A stretch of 64,000 nt of DNA from Pygmaiobacter massiliensis (GCF_900199435.1 NZ_OAML01000002.1:1-64000); one strand, 5' to 3'. Positions 17,080 through 26,225 are shown, numbered from the stretch's first letter. Translations and numbers: made by a program. The notes: generated from the letters alone by a model not told the origin.

Positions 17080-17105
17080 CTTTTTGCACTGTATTACTCG
17101 CTGCG

Positions 17106-17289
17106 AAACTCGGCACTTATAAAAAGGCTTAAAAAAATATAAGTATTTTATCACATAGATAAGGGCTGGCAAAGGTTTTGCCCGTTGTCGGTGTGGCAGC
17201 ATGGCGCAAAGCCCACGGTTGCTATAAAAGCCGAGTGTTGCATAAGCGCACTCTAAAAACGCTTGAAGTAATTCTTCAGGCGCTTTTTT
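17106..17289 (+). ncRNA. Candidate structured leader RNA ahead of the Ca2+ ATPase gene
   Basis: A long-range stem can be formed by ACTCGGC (17108-17114) and GCCGAGT (17230-17236). Inside it, ACTTATA pairs with TATAAGT and GGCAAA with TTTGCC. GCGCAAAGCCCACGG at 17204-17218 is reminiscent of the GCAAAGCCACGG core of c-di-GMP-I (GEMM) riboswitches, but the rest does not clearly fit. A terminator-like hairpin (17261-17281, GCTTGAAG with CTTCAGGC) followed by six T comes directly after. This layout, aptamer-like fold then terminator ahead of a cation pump, suggests an attenuating riboswitch of uncertain class. Confidence 0.35.
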
Positions 17290-17479
17290 ATCCCATCTTT
17301 TCTATTACGGCACTCATAGAATCCGCGTGAAACTCATACAGTTTTGAAGGTGCCGGAAAAAGGTGCGCATCGGTGCAGTTTACCCCGTATGGGGCGCTGT
17401 ATAGCCGAAAAGCGTAAATGTAAAAACGGCAACAAGCCAAAAACCAATGGTTAGAAAAACAGAAGAATGGGGCGGCTTT

Positions 17480-20038
17480 ATGCAAACAAACAGAAAAGGA
17501 TTGACCAGCGCCGAAGCACGCGCGCGGCTGGATCAGGAAGGGAAAAACGAGTTGACGCAGCAGGCTGTGCCGACTGCAGCAGGTATTTTTTTCTCGCAAT
17601 TTAAAGATTTGATGAGTATGATTCTTGCGGCAGCGACTTTGCTTTCGGCAATGCTGGGCGAGTTCACCGATGCGGTTACAATTCTTGCGATTGTCGTTTT
17701 AAACGCAATTATGGGATTTGTGCAGGAGTACCGTACGGAGAAGACAATGGAAGCACTGGCGCAGCTTTCTGCGCCGGTGGCACGCGCATGGCGTGACGGC
17801 AGTCTTACGCGTATCCCCGCAAACGAAGTGGTGCGGGGCGATGTCGTATCCCTCACGGCAGGCGATCGCATTCCAGCGGACGGACGCGCCATCGATCCGG
17901 CAGGGATTTCTGCGGACGAATCGCTTTTGACCGGTGAAAGCTTGCCGGTGGCAAAAAAGCCGGGCGATATGCTCTATATGGGCACCAACCTTTCTGCCGG
18001 GCGCTGCGAAATGGAAGTCACATCCACCGGAATGAAAACCGAGATGGGCAAAATTGCTGGCATGCTCGGCGAGAGTGAAGAAAAACGTACGCCGTTGCAG
18101 GTTCGGCTGGATGATTTAGGCAAAGTCATTGCCGTTGGCTGCATTTTAATCTGCGCAGCAGTCAGCGTGATTGGCTGGGTGCGCGGCGAAGACCCAATGA
18201 CGATGCTGTTAACCGGTATTTCGCTTTCGGTTGCAGCTATCCCAGAAGGGTTGCCAGCTATCGTTACTATCGTGCTGGCGCTTTCCGTTGGACGTATCTT
18301 GCGCAAGGGCGCCATTATACGCAAGCTGCACGCAGTGGAAACGCTGGGCTGCGCAGGTGTCATCTGCACCGATAAAACCGGCACGATAACCCAGAATCGT
18401 ATGTCGGTTCGTCGTGTTTGGTCTGCCGGCACCCGGTATGAAATGACCGGCACGGGGCTGAGCACGAAAGGTGGTCTGACCAAAGACGGTCGAAGTGTGG
18501 ATGCGGCAAAGGACCAGGTACTGAGCCGTATGCTTACCGCCGCAGTGCTTTGCAACGGGGCAACCCTCGAGAAAAAAGGAACCCACTACCAAGTACAGGG
18601 AGAACCGACCGAAACCGCTTTGCTGGTAATGGCAGCAAAAGCGGGGTATATCAAAGAAAAAATGCGTAGCAGGCAGCTTTCAGAGCGGCCTTTCGATTCG
18701 GCACGAAAACTGATGAGCGTTACCGTACGTCTGCCAGAAGGAGATATTCTTCTGTGCAAAGGCGCACCCGACGTATTGCTGCGACGCTGCAACCGCATTG
18801 CAACTAAAGAGGGCAGCCGGCCCATGAGCGCGGCTGACCGCCAAGCTGCAGGCCGCGCAGCGGCAGAAATGGCCCAAGACGCACTGCGCGTGCTAGGCTT
18901 TGCAGAGGGCGCCCCAAGTGGCGGAGAGGAGGACCTTGTCTTCCTAGGTCTTGCCGGTATGCTTGACCCGCCGCGCCCCGAAGTTGCCCCGGCTGTTGCA
19001 AACTGCAAAAAAGCAGGCATTCGTCCCGTTATGATTACAGGCGACCACCGCGACACAGCGGCAGCTATCGCAAAAGAAGTTGGCATCTACAAAGATGGCG
19101 ATATGGTTGTAACAGGTGAAGAACTTGACCGTATGAGCGATGCCGAACTGACTGCCGCCAGCAGCAAAATCAGCGTGTTTGCACGTGTTAGCCCAGCACA
19201 TAAGCTGCGCATCGTGCGTGCTTTCCAGACTGCGGGGCAAATTGTTGCTATGACAGGCGACGGTGTAAACGATGCCCCCGCAGTAAAACAGGCAGATATT
19301 GGCGTTGCGATGGGCGGCAGCGGTACAGATGTTACGAAAGAAGCTTCGAGTGTTGTTATCCTGGACGATAACTTTGCTACGATTGTTTCCGCCGTTGAAG
19401 AAGGGCGCGTCATCTATCGCAATATCCGCAGCTTTATCCGATACCTGCTCACCTGCAACCTGGGCGAAGTAACCAGCATGCTGTTCTCGCTTTTGCTCGG
19501 TGCCCCTGTGGCTTTGATGCCGATTCAGATTTTGATGGTGAATCTGCTGACCGACGGTTTGCCCGCAGTTGCGCTGGGCATGGAGCCACCGGTGCGCAGC
19601 GTTATGGAACGTCCGCCGCGCCCGAAGGATGAAGGATTGTTTGCACATGGGCTGATGGCGACCATTATTGTGCGCGGCATTTTCCTTGGGCTTTGCACTT
19701 CCGGTGTGTTCAACTATGTCCTCAACCAAAGTGCAGATCTTGACCTTGCCCGCAGTGCCTGCTATCTGGTTCTGGTACTCTCTCAGATGGTGCATCTGTT
19801 TGAATGCCGCGGCAAGGGAATTTGGGTGCTGGATAATCCCTGCTTATTGGGTGCTTCGGCATTTTCTGTTCTGCTTACTTTCCTCAGCGTTTACCTGCCG
19901 CCGCTGCAGGCGATTTTTGGAACTACCGCTGTTGGCCTTGAATGGGCATTACCGGTTGCAATTGGCATCTTTGCCGGTCCGGTGCTGTTCTGGCTGCTGC
20001 GTGTGGTAACCAGACCCTTTCGATATAAAAAACGGTAA
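17480..20038 (+). CDS. Calcium-type P-type (P2A) cation-transporting ATPase
   Basis: 852 residues, the size of bacterial SERCA/PMR1-like pumps. In order: N-terminal cation-ATPase domain (LTSAEARARLDQEGKNEL), actuator domain with SLLTGESLPV, the ion-binding helix AAIPEGLPAIVTIVLALS, phosphorylation site CTDKTGTITQN, nucleotide domain with CKGAPDVLL, MTGDGVNDAPAVKQADIGVAMG, and a C-terminal membrane block (VNLLTDGLPAVALGMEPP). The PEGLPA and LLTDGLPA motifs point to Ca2+, or Ca2+/Mn2+, export from the cytoplasm. ATG 17480 is chosen because GGGGCGG precedes it, whereas the ATG at 17447 has no ribosome binding site. A structured leader precedes it. Confidence 0.93.
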   Translation: MQTNRKGLTSAEARARLDQEGKNELTQQAVPTAAGIFFSQFKDLMSMILAAATLLSAMLGEFTDAVTILAIVVLNAIMGFVQEYRTEKTMEALAQLSAPVARAWRDGSLTRIPANEVVRGDVVSLTAGDRIPADGRAIDPAGISADESLLTGESLPVAKKPGDMLYMGTNLSAGRCEMEVTSTGMKTEMGKIAGMLGESEEKRTPLQVRLDDLGKVIAVGCILICAAVSVIGWVRGEDPMTMLLTGISLSVAAIPEGLPAIVTIVLALSVGRILRKGAIIRKLHAVETLGCAGVICTDKTGTITQNRMSVRRVWSAGTRYEMTGTGLSTKGGLTKDGRSVDAAKDQVLSRMLTAAVLCNGATLEKKGTHYQVQGEPTETALLVMAAKAGYIKEKMRSRQLSERPFDSARKLMSVTVRLPEGDILLCKGAPDVLLRRCNRIATKEGSRPMSAADRQAAGRAAAEMAQDALRVLGFAEGAPSGGEEDLVFLGLAGMLDPPRPEVAPAVANCKKAGIRPVMITGDHRDTAAAIAKEVGIYKDGDMVVTGEELDRMSDAELTAASSKISVFARVSPAHKLRIVRAFQTAGQIVAMTGDGVNDAPAVKQADIGVAMGGSGTDVTKEASSVVILDDNFATIVSAVEEGRVIYRNIRSFIRYLLTCNLGEVTSMLFSLLLGAPVALMPIQILMVNLLTDGLPAVALGMEPPVRSVMERPPRPKDEGLFAHGLMATIIVRGIFLGLCTSGVFNYVLNQSADLDLARSACYLVLVLSQMVHLFECRGKGIWVLDNPCLLGASAFSVLLTFLSVYLPPLQAIFGTTAVGLEWALPVAIGIFAGPVLFWLLRVVTRPFRYKKR

Positions 20039-20101
20039 GAGTAAGCGGCTCTTTTCTGCTCATACTAGTCTCTGATACTTCGGCTGATCGGAGGGAGCTA
20101 T

Positions 20102-21337
20102 TTGGCAGAAAAAATAAAAAAATGGGTGGCATTCAGTCTTCTTGCAGTGCTGTGTACCTTGGCAGGTGCGCGCATTTGGGCGGCTTCTTTGCTGCCGGAT
20201 ACCTTTTATTTGATGGAAGGGGAGACACTTACTATCGCAAATCTTCCGTTTTTATCTTCAAAACAAAAGTCCGGTGAGGTCCCGGCAGCATCGGCTCAGG
20301 TGGGCAGCTCGTACAACGTAGAGCTGCGCTTAATGGGAGTGCTGCCGGTCAAAACCGTGCGCGCAGAGGTTTCTGACCGAAGGAAAGTGACCGTCTGCGG
20401 TACACCATTCGGCATTAAAATGTTTTCTGATGGTGTAATGGTTGTAGGCTTTACAGACATTTACACAGGTGCCGGCTATAAAAACCCGGCAAAAGCAGCA
20501 GGCTTGGAGCTGGGAGATTATGTTATATCGGTAAATGGCCAAAAAGTGAAAAGCAATGAAGACCTTAAAGCAATCGTAACCGAAAGCAAAGGTGCGGCAC
20601 TAACTGTAAGGTATACCCGTAAGGGCAAAACCCATACGGCGAAACTGGTACCCGCAGAAGATCATCTCTCTGGAGGGTTCCGTACCGGTATGTGGGTGCG
20701 CGATTCTTCCGCCGGAATAGGAACACTTACTTTTATTGATACTGCTACCGGTGTGTTTGGCGGTTTGGGACATAGCGTTACCGACGTAGACACCGGAGAA
20801 AGCCTCACCCTTTCGAGCGGTGAGATTGTTCCGGTCACCTTATCCGGTGCAGTAGCGGGCACCCCTGGTGTTCCCGGTGAGCTGCGCGGCAGCTTTTCCG
20901 GCGGGCTGCCTTTTGGCAGTATCCGGCAGAATGGTGAAACAGGTGTTTACGGCATTCTTTACAGCTTATCGCTAGGCGGTACCGTGATGGAAACAGCAGT
21001 AATGCAGGAGGTAAAAACGGGTCCGGCAAAGGTGATTACAACAATAGATGACCGCGGGCCGCGTGCATATGACATCGAAATTGAACGTTTGGCTTTCAAT
21101 GCAGAAAATCCCAATAAGAATATGCTAATTAAAGTAACGGATAAAGAGCTGTTAGCTGCAACAGGTGGTATCGTGCAAGGTATGAGCGGAAGCCCTATCA
21201 TACAGAATGATAGACTTGTCGGCGCGGTCACGCATGTGCTTGTAAAAGACCCTACTCGCGGATTTGGTATATTTTCAGAGAATATGCTCAAGACGGCGGA
21301 TTCTGTAAAATCGACCGAGGTTAGGAAAAGTGCATAA
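20102..21337 (+). CDS. spoIVB: SpoIVB serine peptidase (sigma-K checkpoint signal)
   Basis: 411 residues starting with TTG, placed well behind GGAGGGAG. An N-terminal membrane segment (about 6-28), a PDZ domain (about 115-185, NPAKAAGLELGDYVISVNGQ) and a C-terminal S55 peptidase domain are present. The catalytic His is in GLGHSVTDVDTGE (about 222) and the Ser in GMSGSPIIQND (about 361). The C-terminus has GFGIFSENML, typical of the family. In Bacillus the forespore secretes SpoIVB to trigger pro-sigma-K processing. The gene is immediately upstream of spo0A, a conserved spore-former arrangement. Confidence 0.96.
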   Translation: MAEKIKKWVAFSLLAVLCTLAGARIWAASLLPDTFYLMEGETLTIANLPFLSSKQKSGEVPAASAQVGSSYNVELRLMGVLPVKTVRAEVSDRRKVTVCGTPFGIKMFSDGVMVVGFTDIYTGAGYKNPAKAAGLELGDYVISVNGQKVKSNEDLKAIVTESKGAALTVRYTRKGKTHTAKLVPAEDHLSGGFRTGMWVRDSSAGIGTLTFIDTATGVFGGLGHSVTDVDTGESLTLSSGEIVPVTLSGAVAGTPGVPGELRGSFSGGLPFGSIRQNGETGVYGILYSLSLGGTVMETAVMQEVKTGPAKVITTIDDRGPRAYDIEIERLAFNAENPNKNMLIKVTDKELLAATGGIVQGMSGSPIIQNDRLVGAVTHVLVKDPTRGFGIFSENMLKTADSVKSTEVRKSA

Positions 21338-21400
21338 AGTTTAAAACTAAATATCATTAAAAATTTTGTCTTTTATCCTCCAAAATTCTACAAAATACCT

Positions 21401-21429
21401 TTGCAATATATGGGAATTTATGGTAATCT
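21401..21429 (+). promoter_or_regulatory. Sigma-A promoter of spo0A
   Basis: TTGCAA (21401-21406), 17-base spacer, TAATCT (21424-21429), 45 bases upstream of the spo0A start. No clear Spo0A box (TGTCGAA) was found in this gap. Confidence 0.65.
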
Positions 21430-21473
21430 ATTAGCAGGTAAGGTGGTTGCAATACTTTTTTGGAGGAATTGTA

Positions 21474-22238
21474 ATGGAACAGCAGGTCAAATTTTTGATG
21501 ACCGACACAGGGGATAACCTGGTCGCACTTTGCCGTCAAGTTTTAGCACAAAAGAGCATCGAGGTTGTATTGTGTGAAAAAAATGGCAATGCCGTTTTAG
21601 AAGCACTTGAAAAATACAAACCGGCAGCTGCACTGCTGGATGCTTTTATGCCAGGGCTTGATGCCGTTAGTGTCAAAAGAAGATACGAAGCGAACAGTGC
21701 GAATCCCCCTGTGAGATTTTTTGTCATGGGAACTTCCAGCAATGAAGTCTTGGAAAAAGAGATCCTGGACAGTGGAATCGGCTATTACTTTCTGAAACCC
21801 TTTGATGTGGATACAATGGCGGAGATTGTGTCTCACAGCATCGGGGCAGGGCAAGCGCTCCCTTTGCAAGACGACGAGTATGAGGTAACTGAAATCCTGC
21901 ACCAAATAGGCGTACCGGCGCACATTAAAGGTTATCAGTTTCTGAGAGATGCTATTTTAATGAACGTAGCAGATCCCACCCTCATTAACTCGGTCACAAA
22001 GCGCCTGTATCCAGATATTGCAAAGCACAACGGCACCACTGCAAGCAGGGTGGAACGTGCCATCCGTCATGCAATCGAAGTTGCATGGGATCGCGGTGAT
22101 GTAGATGTGCTGAACAGCTATTTTGGGTACACGATTCACAATCTTCGCGGAAAACCCACCAATAGTGAGTTTATTGCGATGATTTCTGATCGTATGCGTC
22201 TTGCGAAGAAGCGGGGTATGGCCTATACGGTGTCCTAA
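21474..22238 (+). CDS. spo0A: Sporulation transcription factor Spo0A
   Basis: 254 residues. The N-terminal receiver domain (about 5-120) has the phosphoacceptor Asp in [14 protein letters not shown] and the conserved Lys in YYFLKPFD. The C-terminal sigma-like DNA-binding domain is nearly identical to other Spo0A proteins: [20 protein letters not shown] and [17 protein letters not shown]. Spo0A is the master response regulator that, when phosphorylated, starts sporulation. In the receiver the first acidic cluster reads MTDTGDN where B. subtilis has VADDNRE, so one of the two Mg-binding acids appears replaced by Thr. GGAGG precedes ATG 21474, and a terminator follows. Confidence 0.97.
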   Translation: MEQQVKFLMTDTGDNLVALCRQVLAQKSIEVVLCEKNGNAVLEALEKYKPAAALLDAFMPGLDAVSVKRRYEANSANPPVRFFVMGTSSNEVLEKEILDSGIGYYFLKPFDVDTMAEIVSHSIGAGQALPLQDDEYEVTEILHQIGVPAHIKGYQFLRDAILMNVADPTLINSVTKRLYPDIAKHNGTTASRVERAIRHAIEVAWDRGDVDVLNSYFGYTIHNLRGKPTNSEFIAMISDRMRLAKKRGMAYTVS

Positions 22239-22260
22239 AAAACTTCATAGTATGCAACCA

Positions 22261-22291
22261 AAAAAATCTGCCGAAAGGCAGATTTTTTTTT
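22261..22291 (+). terminator. Terminator after spo0A
   Basis: AAAAAATCTGCC pairs with GGCAGATTTTTT around GAAA, ending in nine T, 22 bases after the stop codon. Confidence 0.95.
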
Positions 22292-22338
22292 GCATTTTTT
22301 ATACATTTTACCCATGCAATTGCTCTAAATATCAAGAG

Positions 22339-22396
22339 GGTAACAGCTTATCTTGAACTTTGATGAATTTGCAATATAAAACACATTTTTGTTACC
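22339..22396. repeat. Spaced inverted repeat upstream of the pilus operon
   Basis: GGTAACA (22339-22345) and TGTTACC (22390-22396) are exact inverted copies, with centres 51 bases apart, lying 22-79 bases upstream of the -35 box. They might be paired operator half-sites or chance. Confidence 0.3.
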
Positions 22397-22417
22397 TTTT
22401 TAAGTCATTTCCATAAA

Positions 22418-22447
22418 TTGACAATTAATCAATTGAGGTGGTAGAAT
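22418..22447 (+). promoter_or_regulatory. Promoter of the type IV pilus operon
   Basis: A perfect TTGACA (22418-22423), 18 bases, TAGAAT (22442-22447). It is the only good promoter ahead of the pilus genes and stands 78 bases before the first start codon. Confidence 0.75.
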
Positions 22448-22524
22448 GGGACCAATTTAAGGGAAAAAATAATTGAGTCCAGGGATTTTTAGCTAAAACA
22501 GTGTGCAAGAAAGTGGTGTGCGTG

Positions 22525-23064
22525 ATGTTGAATCTGAAAAAGAAGGAACCCTCGCCTGGAGCGGTGCCTTCCACAGAAAAAACCAAAAAATCTTTGAGTG
22601 AAATCGAGATTCCCAACTGGTTAGCAGCGGTTATTATTTTGGGGCTTCTCGCAGCAATTGCGCTCATATTCTTTTTGCGAGGAGCAGGCGAAACACGACC
22701 CGTCGGCACCACCTTTGCAGATGCCCCGTCCTCCGAGGCAACGCAGGTAGAAGTGCTGCCCCAAAAGGTGCGCAGTTTTACGGGCGGAGAAACGAAAAAT
22801 CCCTTTGCCTCAGATAATTTAAACGAGGTAAAACTGACCGGAATCATCAAAAACTCGGCCGGTAAGGCCACTGTCATATTGCAAACCGGCGAAGCTTCTT
22901 ACATTGCTAATGAAGGCGAAACGCTGCCGGATTCAAAGTGGACAATCACCAAGGTGGGGGAGAACTATGTTGCGTTCTCTCTGGGTGGTAATGAAAAAAC
23001 AATTTGGCTGAATGAGACCAAAGCAACCACAGAAACAAAGACAGAGGTGAAAGCGAATGGATAA
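22525..23064 (+). CDS. PilP/GspC-like pilus inner-membrane protein
   Basis: 179 residues. A cytoplasmic tail rich in Lys, Pro and Glu (1-33) is followed by one membrane helix (about 34-56, WLAAVIILGLLAAIALIFF). An extracellular linker leads to a small beta domain (about 95-165) with KNPFASDNLNEVKLTGIIKN, GEASYIANEGETLPDSKWTI and YVAFSLGGNEKTIWL. This is the HR/PilP-like layout of proteins that link the pilus platform to the secretin ring. The gene precedes and overlaps a secretin-like gene by 8 bases, as pilP precedes pilQ. Similarity is by pattern only. The start is uncertain: ATG 22525 lacks a strong ribosome binding site, and in-frame GTG codons lie just upstream. Confidence 0.65.
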   Translation: MLNLKKKEPSPGAVPSTEKTKKSLSEIEIPNWLAAVIILGLLAAIALIFFLRGAGETRPVGTTFADAPSSEATQVEVLPQKVRSFTGGETKNPFASDNLNEVKLTGIIKNSAGKATVILQTGEASYIANEGETLPDSKWTITKVGENYVAFSLGGNEKTIWLNETKATTETKTEVKANG

Positions 23065-25051
23065 CAAAACAAAACGGGCGGTAGCTGCTTTTATGGCAGC
23101 ACTGATGCTTAGTTCTCCTGCAATCTCCGGTATTTCGGCATCTGCAGCCGGAACAAGCACAACTACCTCAAAATCTGTCGCCAGCACCGGCAAAACCTCT
23201 GCCAGCCGTATGTCCATCAATGTACAGAATGCGGATATCCGTGATGTGCTTTCCGCGATTGCCGTGAATATGGGATACAGCATTGTCTACACTGCCGATC
23301 CGGCAGAAATTACGATGAAAATGGACAACGTAAAGCCAGACGAAGCCTTTGAATATCTGCTGAAAATGCTGAATCTGCAATATATTCCGGAAGGAAAGAA
23401 CCTGATTGTCGGTACCCGAGAGGTGTTGACCGAAAACTTCAAGCGTTCACTTGCCCTTACCAAGTTTAGGCTCAACTATATCTCCAGCGAAGCGCTGACG
23501 GATAAAATCCAGCAGCTCAATCTGCCGGTTACAGTAATTACCGTAGACGGCAACAACAAAATGCTGTGGGTGCAGGGCTTTGCTTCTGATATTGCAAAAG
23601 TAAACGAGCTTGTGCAGCTGCTGGATATTGTAGAAAATGCAGCGAGTCTGGAGAGCAGCGGCAAAACGCTTACATATGTAAATACAGGCAGCAATGTTAC
23701 TGCCTATGAATTTGACCGCATTCTCAAAACGTTAGGGCTGGACGTCGGAATCTGTTTGAACGACACCGATACACGCCTTTTCCTTTATGTCACTTCCGAC
23801 GAGCTCAAATCAGTTAACGATATCCTTTCAAAAATCAATACAGGTGAGTTTGGCGGCCTTGCTTCAGGTACCGGCGTGTTTGAAATGCTTACGGTCAACA
23901 ACATTTCAAAGCAGACAGCGATTGCAGCAATCACTAAAGTTTGCCCGCAGCTGTCCATCCTGTCGGTAGACACCTCATCCAAGAGCTTTTTTGTCAGCGG
24001 CACCAATGATGATGTTCGCCGCGCGAAAGAACTGCTTACCGGCGTTGATTTGGTATCTATGAACGGTGTTGGCAATACGGTAAATATTTATAAGCTACAA
24101 CACGTTACCGCGGCTGAGGCCGAGCGTCGCCTTGAAAATGTAAAATTTGATGATGCTGTCAGTGTATATACATCCAGCATGCCAGAGTTTTCGAACACTC
24201 TCTTTGTTTACTGCAATGAATTCTATTGGACGCAGGTGCAGGCACTAATTGCCAAAATTGACGTCGCAAATGTAAATGCCATAGGTGTTCCGGTATATGC
24301 AGGAACTGCTGCTGAAGTAGCCAGCCTGCAAAGTGCACTGACCCAGCTTTTGGGGAGCGCTGGCATGAATGGCGCAAGTTTTGCCACAGTGGATTTGGGC
24401 AGCAAAAAGGTTCTTTATCTCTCCAATGCCGATGTGTCCACCACAACAGTGGTAACCTCTATGATTACACAACTGAATGCCGTAAGTGGCAACGTTTCGT
24501 CGCAGGATATTTCTTACACGGCATTCCTTGCCTACTGCAAGAGCACAGGACAGACGGATACCAGTATGGCCGCATACGGCGCATGGGTAATGCTCCAACT
24601 AAGTGGCTCAACTGCCACAACATCTTCGCCGTCTGGTGTGGCTGGCCTTGCAGTACCAGCTCCTCAACCCGTGGTTTCCCCGGCGGAGCAATTGACCCGG
24701 GCTGAGGCGAAAATGAGTGAGCTGTTCAACTACGGCACAGGCACCTTTGTGCCAACCAGCAATACCACCGTAGAAAATGTGCTAAGTGCTGCACGCGATG
24801 CCCTGGCTGCAGCAGGCCTTGCCACAGTATCGGTAGAAGAAAACACAACCAACGCAACAACAACTTACACGCCGTCTACCACCACCACAAAGGGCGAGCT
24901 GGCGGTATCGGTTAAGCTCTCGGTAAGTAGCTCCTTCAGCAACTACTTAGTGCATCTTAGCCTGCCGTACCAGACCTGTGCAACTTGTGGAGAAGCACCC
25001 TGCGTGTGCCCGCCGGCAGCGGCTTCGTCTGATCCCACAACAACCCCGTAA
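23057..25051 (+). CDS. Secretin-like ring protein without outer-membrane barrel
   Basis: 664 residues with a signal peptide (1 to about 31, cut near ASA-AG). Residues 52-120 form an STN/N0 domain (MSINVQNADIRDVLSAIAVNMG). About five secretin N1-type domains follow at about 131-193, 204-262, 273-332, 341-404 and 411-475, each with the pattern of beta strand, helix, then a D-x-LFV-type strand such as NTLFVYCNEFYW. The C-terminal half of real secretins (beta-barrel and gate) is absent. Instead there is a Ser/Thr-rich stretch and a CATCGEAPCVC cluster near the end (641-651). It probably forms a periplasmic-type ring in the cell wall around the pilus. The position directly after the PilP-like gene and before pilT supports a role in pilus alignment. 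Confidence 0.75.
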   Translation: MDNKTKRAVAAFMAALMLSSPAISGISASAAGTSTTTSKSVASTGKTSASRMSINVQNADIRDVLSAIAVNMGYSIVYTADPAEITMKMDNVKPDEAFEYLLKMLNLQYIPEGKNLIVGTREVLTENFKRSLALTKFRLNYISSEALTDKIQQLNLPVTVITVDGNNKMLWVQGFASDIAKVNELVQLLDIVENAASLESSGKTLTYVNTGSNVTAYEFDRILKTLGLDVGICLNDTDTRLFLYVTSDELKSVNDILSKINTGEFGGLASGTGVFEMLTVNNISKQTAIAAITKVCPQLSILSVDTSSKSFFVSGTNDDVRRAKELLTGVDLVSMNGVGNTVNIYKLQHVTAAEAERRLENVKFDDAVSVYTSSMPEFSNTLFVYCNEFYWTQVQALIAKIDVANVNAIGVPVYAGTAAEVASLQSALTQLLGSAGMNGASFATVDLGSKKVLYLSNADVSTTTVVTSMITQLNAVSGNVSSQDISYTAFLAYCKSTGQTDTSMAAYGAWVMLQLSGSTATTSSPSGVAGLAVPAPQPVVSPAEQLTRAEAKMSELFNYGTGTFVPTSNTTVENVLSAARDALAAAGLATVSVEENTTNATTTYTPSTTTTKGELAVSVKLSVSSSFSNYLVHLSLPYQTCATCGEAPCVCPPAAASSDPTTTP

Positions 25052-25133
25052 ATAGACGAATTGCTGAATCATTTCAGCGCCATGCACGTGCGGCACAAAA
25101 GCAACACCGACTGGCCGAAAAGAGGAAACGAGT

Positions 25134-26225
25134 ATGCTGATTATTGAGCGCCCCTCACAATATCCGGCCCAGCTGGAAGAATTGCTGAAGCTGGCAGTGG
25201 AAAAAGAGGCTTCCGACCTGCACATGGTAGTAAAGCTGCCACCATGTCTGCGCATCAACGGCGAGATGCTTCGTACAGACCTTCCCCCACTTGAGCCAGA
25301 AGATATTCAGGCGATGCTGTTCGACCATTTAACCGAGCAGCAACGTCTGGAACTTGAGCAAAACTGGGAGCTAGACTTTTCTTATGCACTGCCCGGGTAT
25401 GCACGATTTCGAGGCAATATTATTGTGCAGCGTGGCTCGCTTGCCGTGGTGTTTCGTGTGGTTCCATTCCATGTACCCACACTCGGCAACCTGGGGCTAC
25501 CGCCGGATTTGGTGCGCCTTTGCAATTTAAACAGAGGTCTGGTTTTGGTGACAGGGCCTACCGGCAGCGGTAAGTCCACAACGCTTGCGGCGATGATAGA
25601 CCATATCAACCATAATCGGGCGATCAATATTTTAACCATTGAAGATCCAATCGAATTTTTGCACCCGCACCAGCGTGGTACGGTGCGCCAGCGCGAGGTG
25701 GGAACCGACACTCATAGCTTTGCAAAAGCATTGCGGCAGGCACTCCGGCATGATCCAGATGTGATTATGGTGGGCGAGATGCGAGATGCCGAAAGTATCT
25801 CGATTGCGCTGACTGCGGCAGAAACGGGGCACTTGGTATTATCTACGCTGCATACCCAGACCGCTCCGCTTTCGGTGGCCCGTATTTTGGATTCTTACCC
25901 GGCAGAACACCAGCAGCAGGTGCGTACCCAGCTGGCGGGGGTGCTGCGAGGCATTGTTTCCCAGCAGCTGTTAGAGGATACCACAGGCAAACGCGTGGCT
26001 GCCGTGGAATATATGACAGATACCCCTGCGGTTATCAGCATGATTCGTGAGGGAAAAGAGCATCAGCTTTACAGCACGATTCAAACCGGCAAAGAGTTTG
26101 GAATGCAGACAATGGACCAAGCGCTGGTTGCTTTGTTACAGGCCGGGCGAATTACCCGGGAAACGATGATGCAGTATTGCATTGATGAAAAAGAGGTCCT
26201 GCGGCTGGCACGCCTTAGTATGTAA
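25134..26225 (+). CDS. pilT: PilT-type pilus ATPase (first copy)
   Basis: 363 residues, a hexameric motor ATPase of the PilT/GspE family. LLKLAVEKEASDLHMVV opens the N-terminal domain. Walker A is GPTGSGKSTT (about 143), the Asp box is in LTIEDPIEFLH, Walker B is DPDVIMVGEMRD, and the His box is STLHTQTAPLSVARILD. PilT proteins pull pili back by depolymerising pilin. The C-terminal AIRNLIRE motif needed for retraction in model PilT reads AVISMIREGK here, so this copy differs from the second pilT of the locus and may be a PilU-like helper. GAGGAAAC precedes the ATG. Confidence 0.9.
   Translation: MLIIERPSQYPAQLEELLKLAVEKEASDLHMVVKLPPCLRINGEMLRTDLPPLEPEDIQAMLFDHLTEQQRLELEQNWELDFSYALPGYARFRGNIIVQRGSLAVVFRVVPFHVPTLGNLGLPPDLVRLCNLNRGLVLVTGPTGSGKSTTLAAMIDHINHNRAINILTIEDPIEFLHPHQRGTVRQREVGTDTHSFAKALRQALRHDPDVIMVGEMRDAESISIALTAAETGHLVLSTLHTQTAPLSVARILDSYPAEHQQQVRTQLAGVLRGIVSQQLLEDTTGKRVAAVEYMTDTPAVISMIREGKEHQLYSTIQTGKEFGMQTMDQALVALLQAGRITRETMMQYCIDEKEVLRLARLSM

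Noticed and set aside
23057-25051. Complete secretin (PilQ) with outer-membrane pore
   Set aside because: The C-terminal barrel region with its conserved motif is absent. Only the N-domain series is present, so the gene is not called pilQ.
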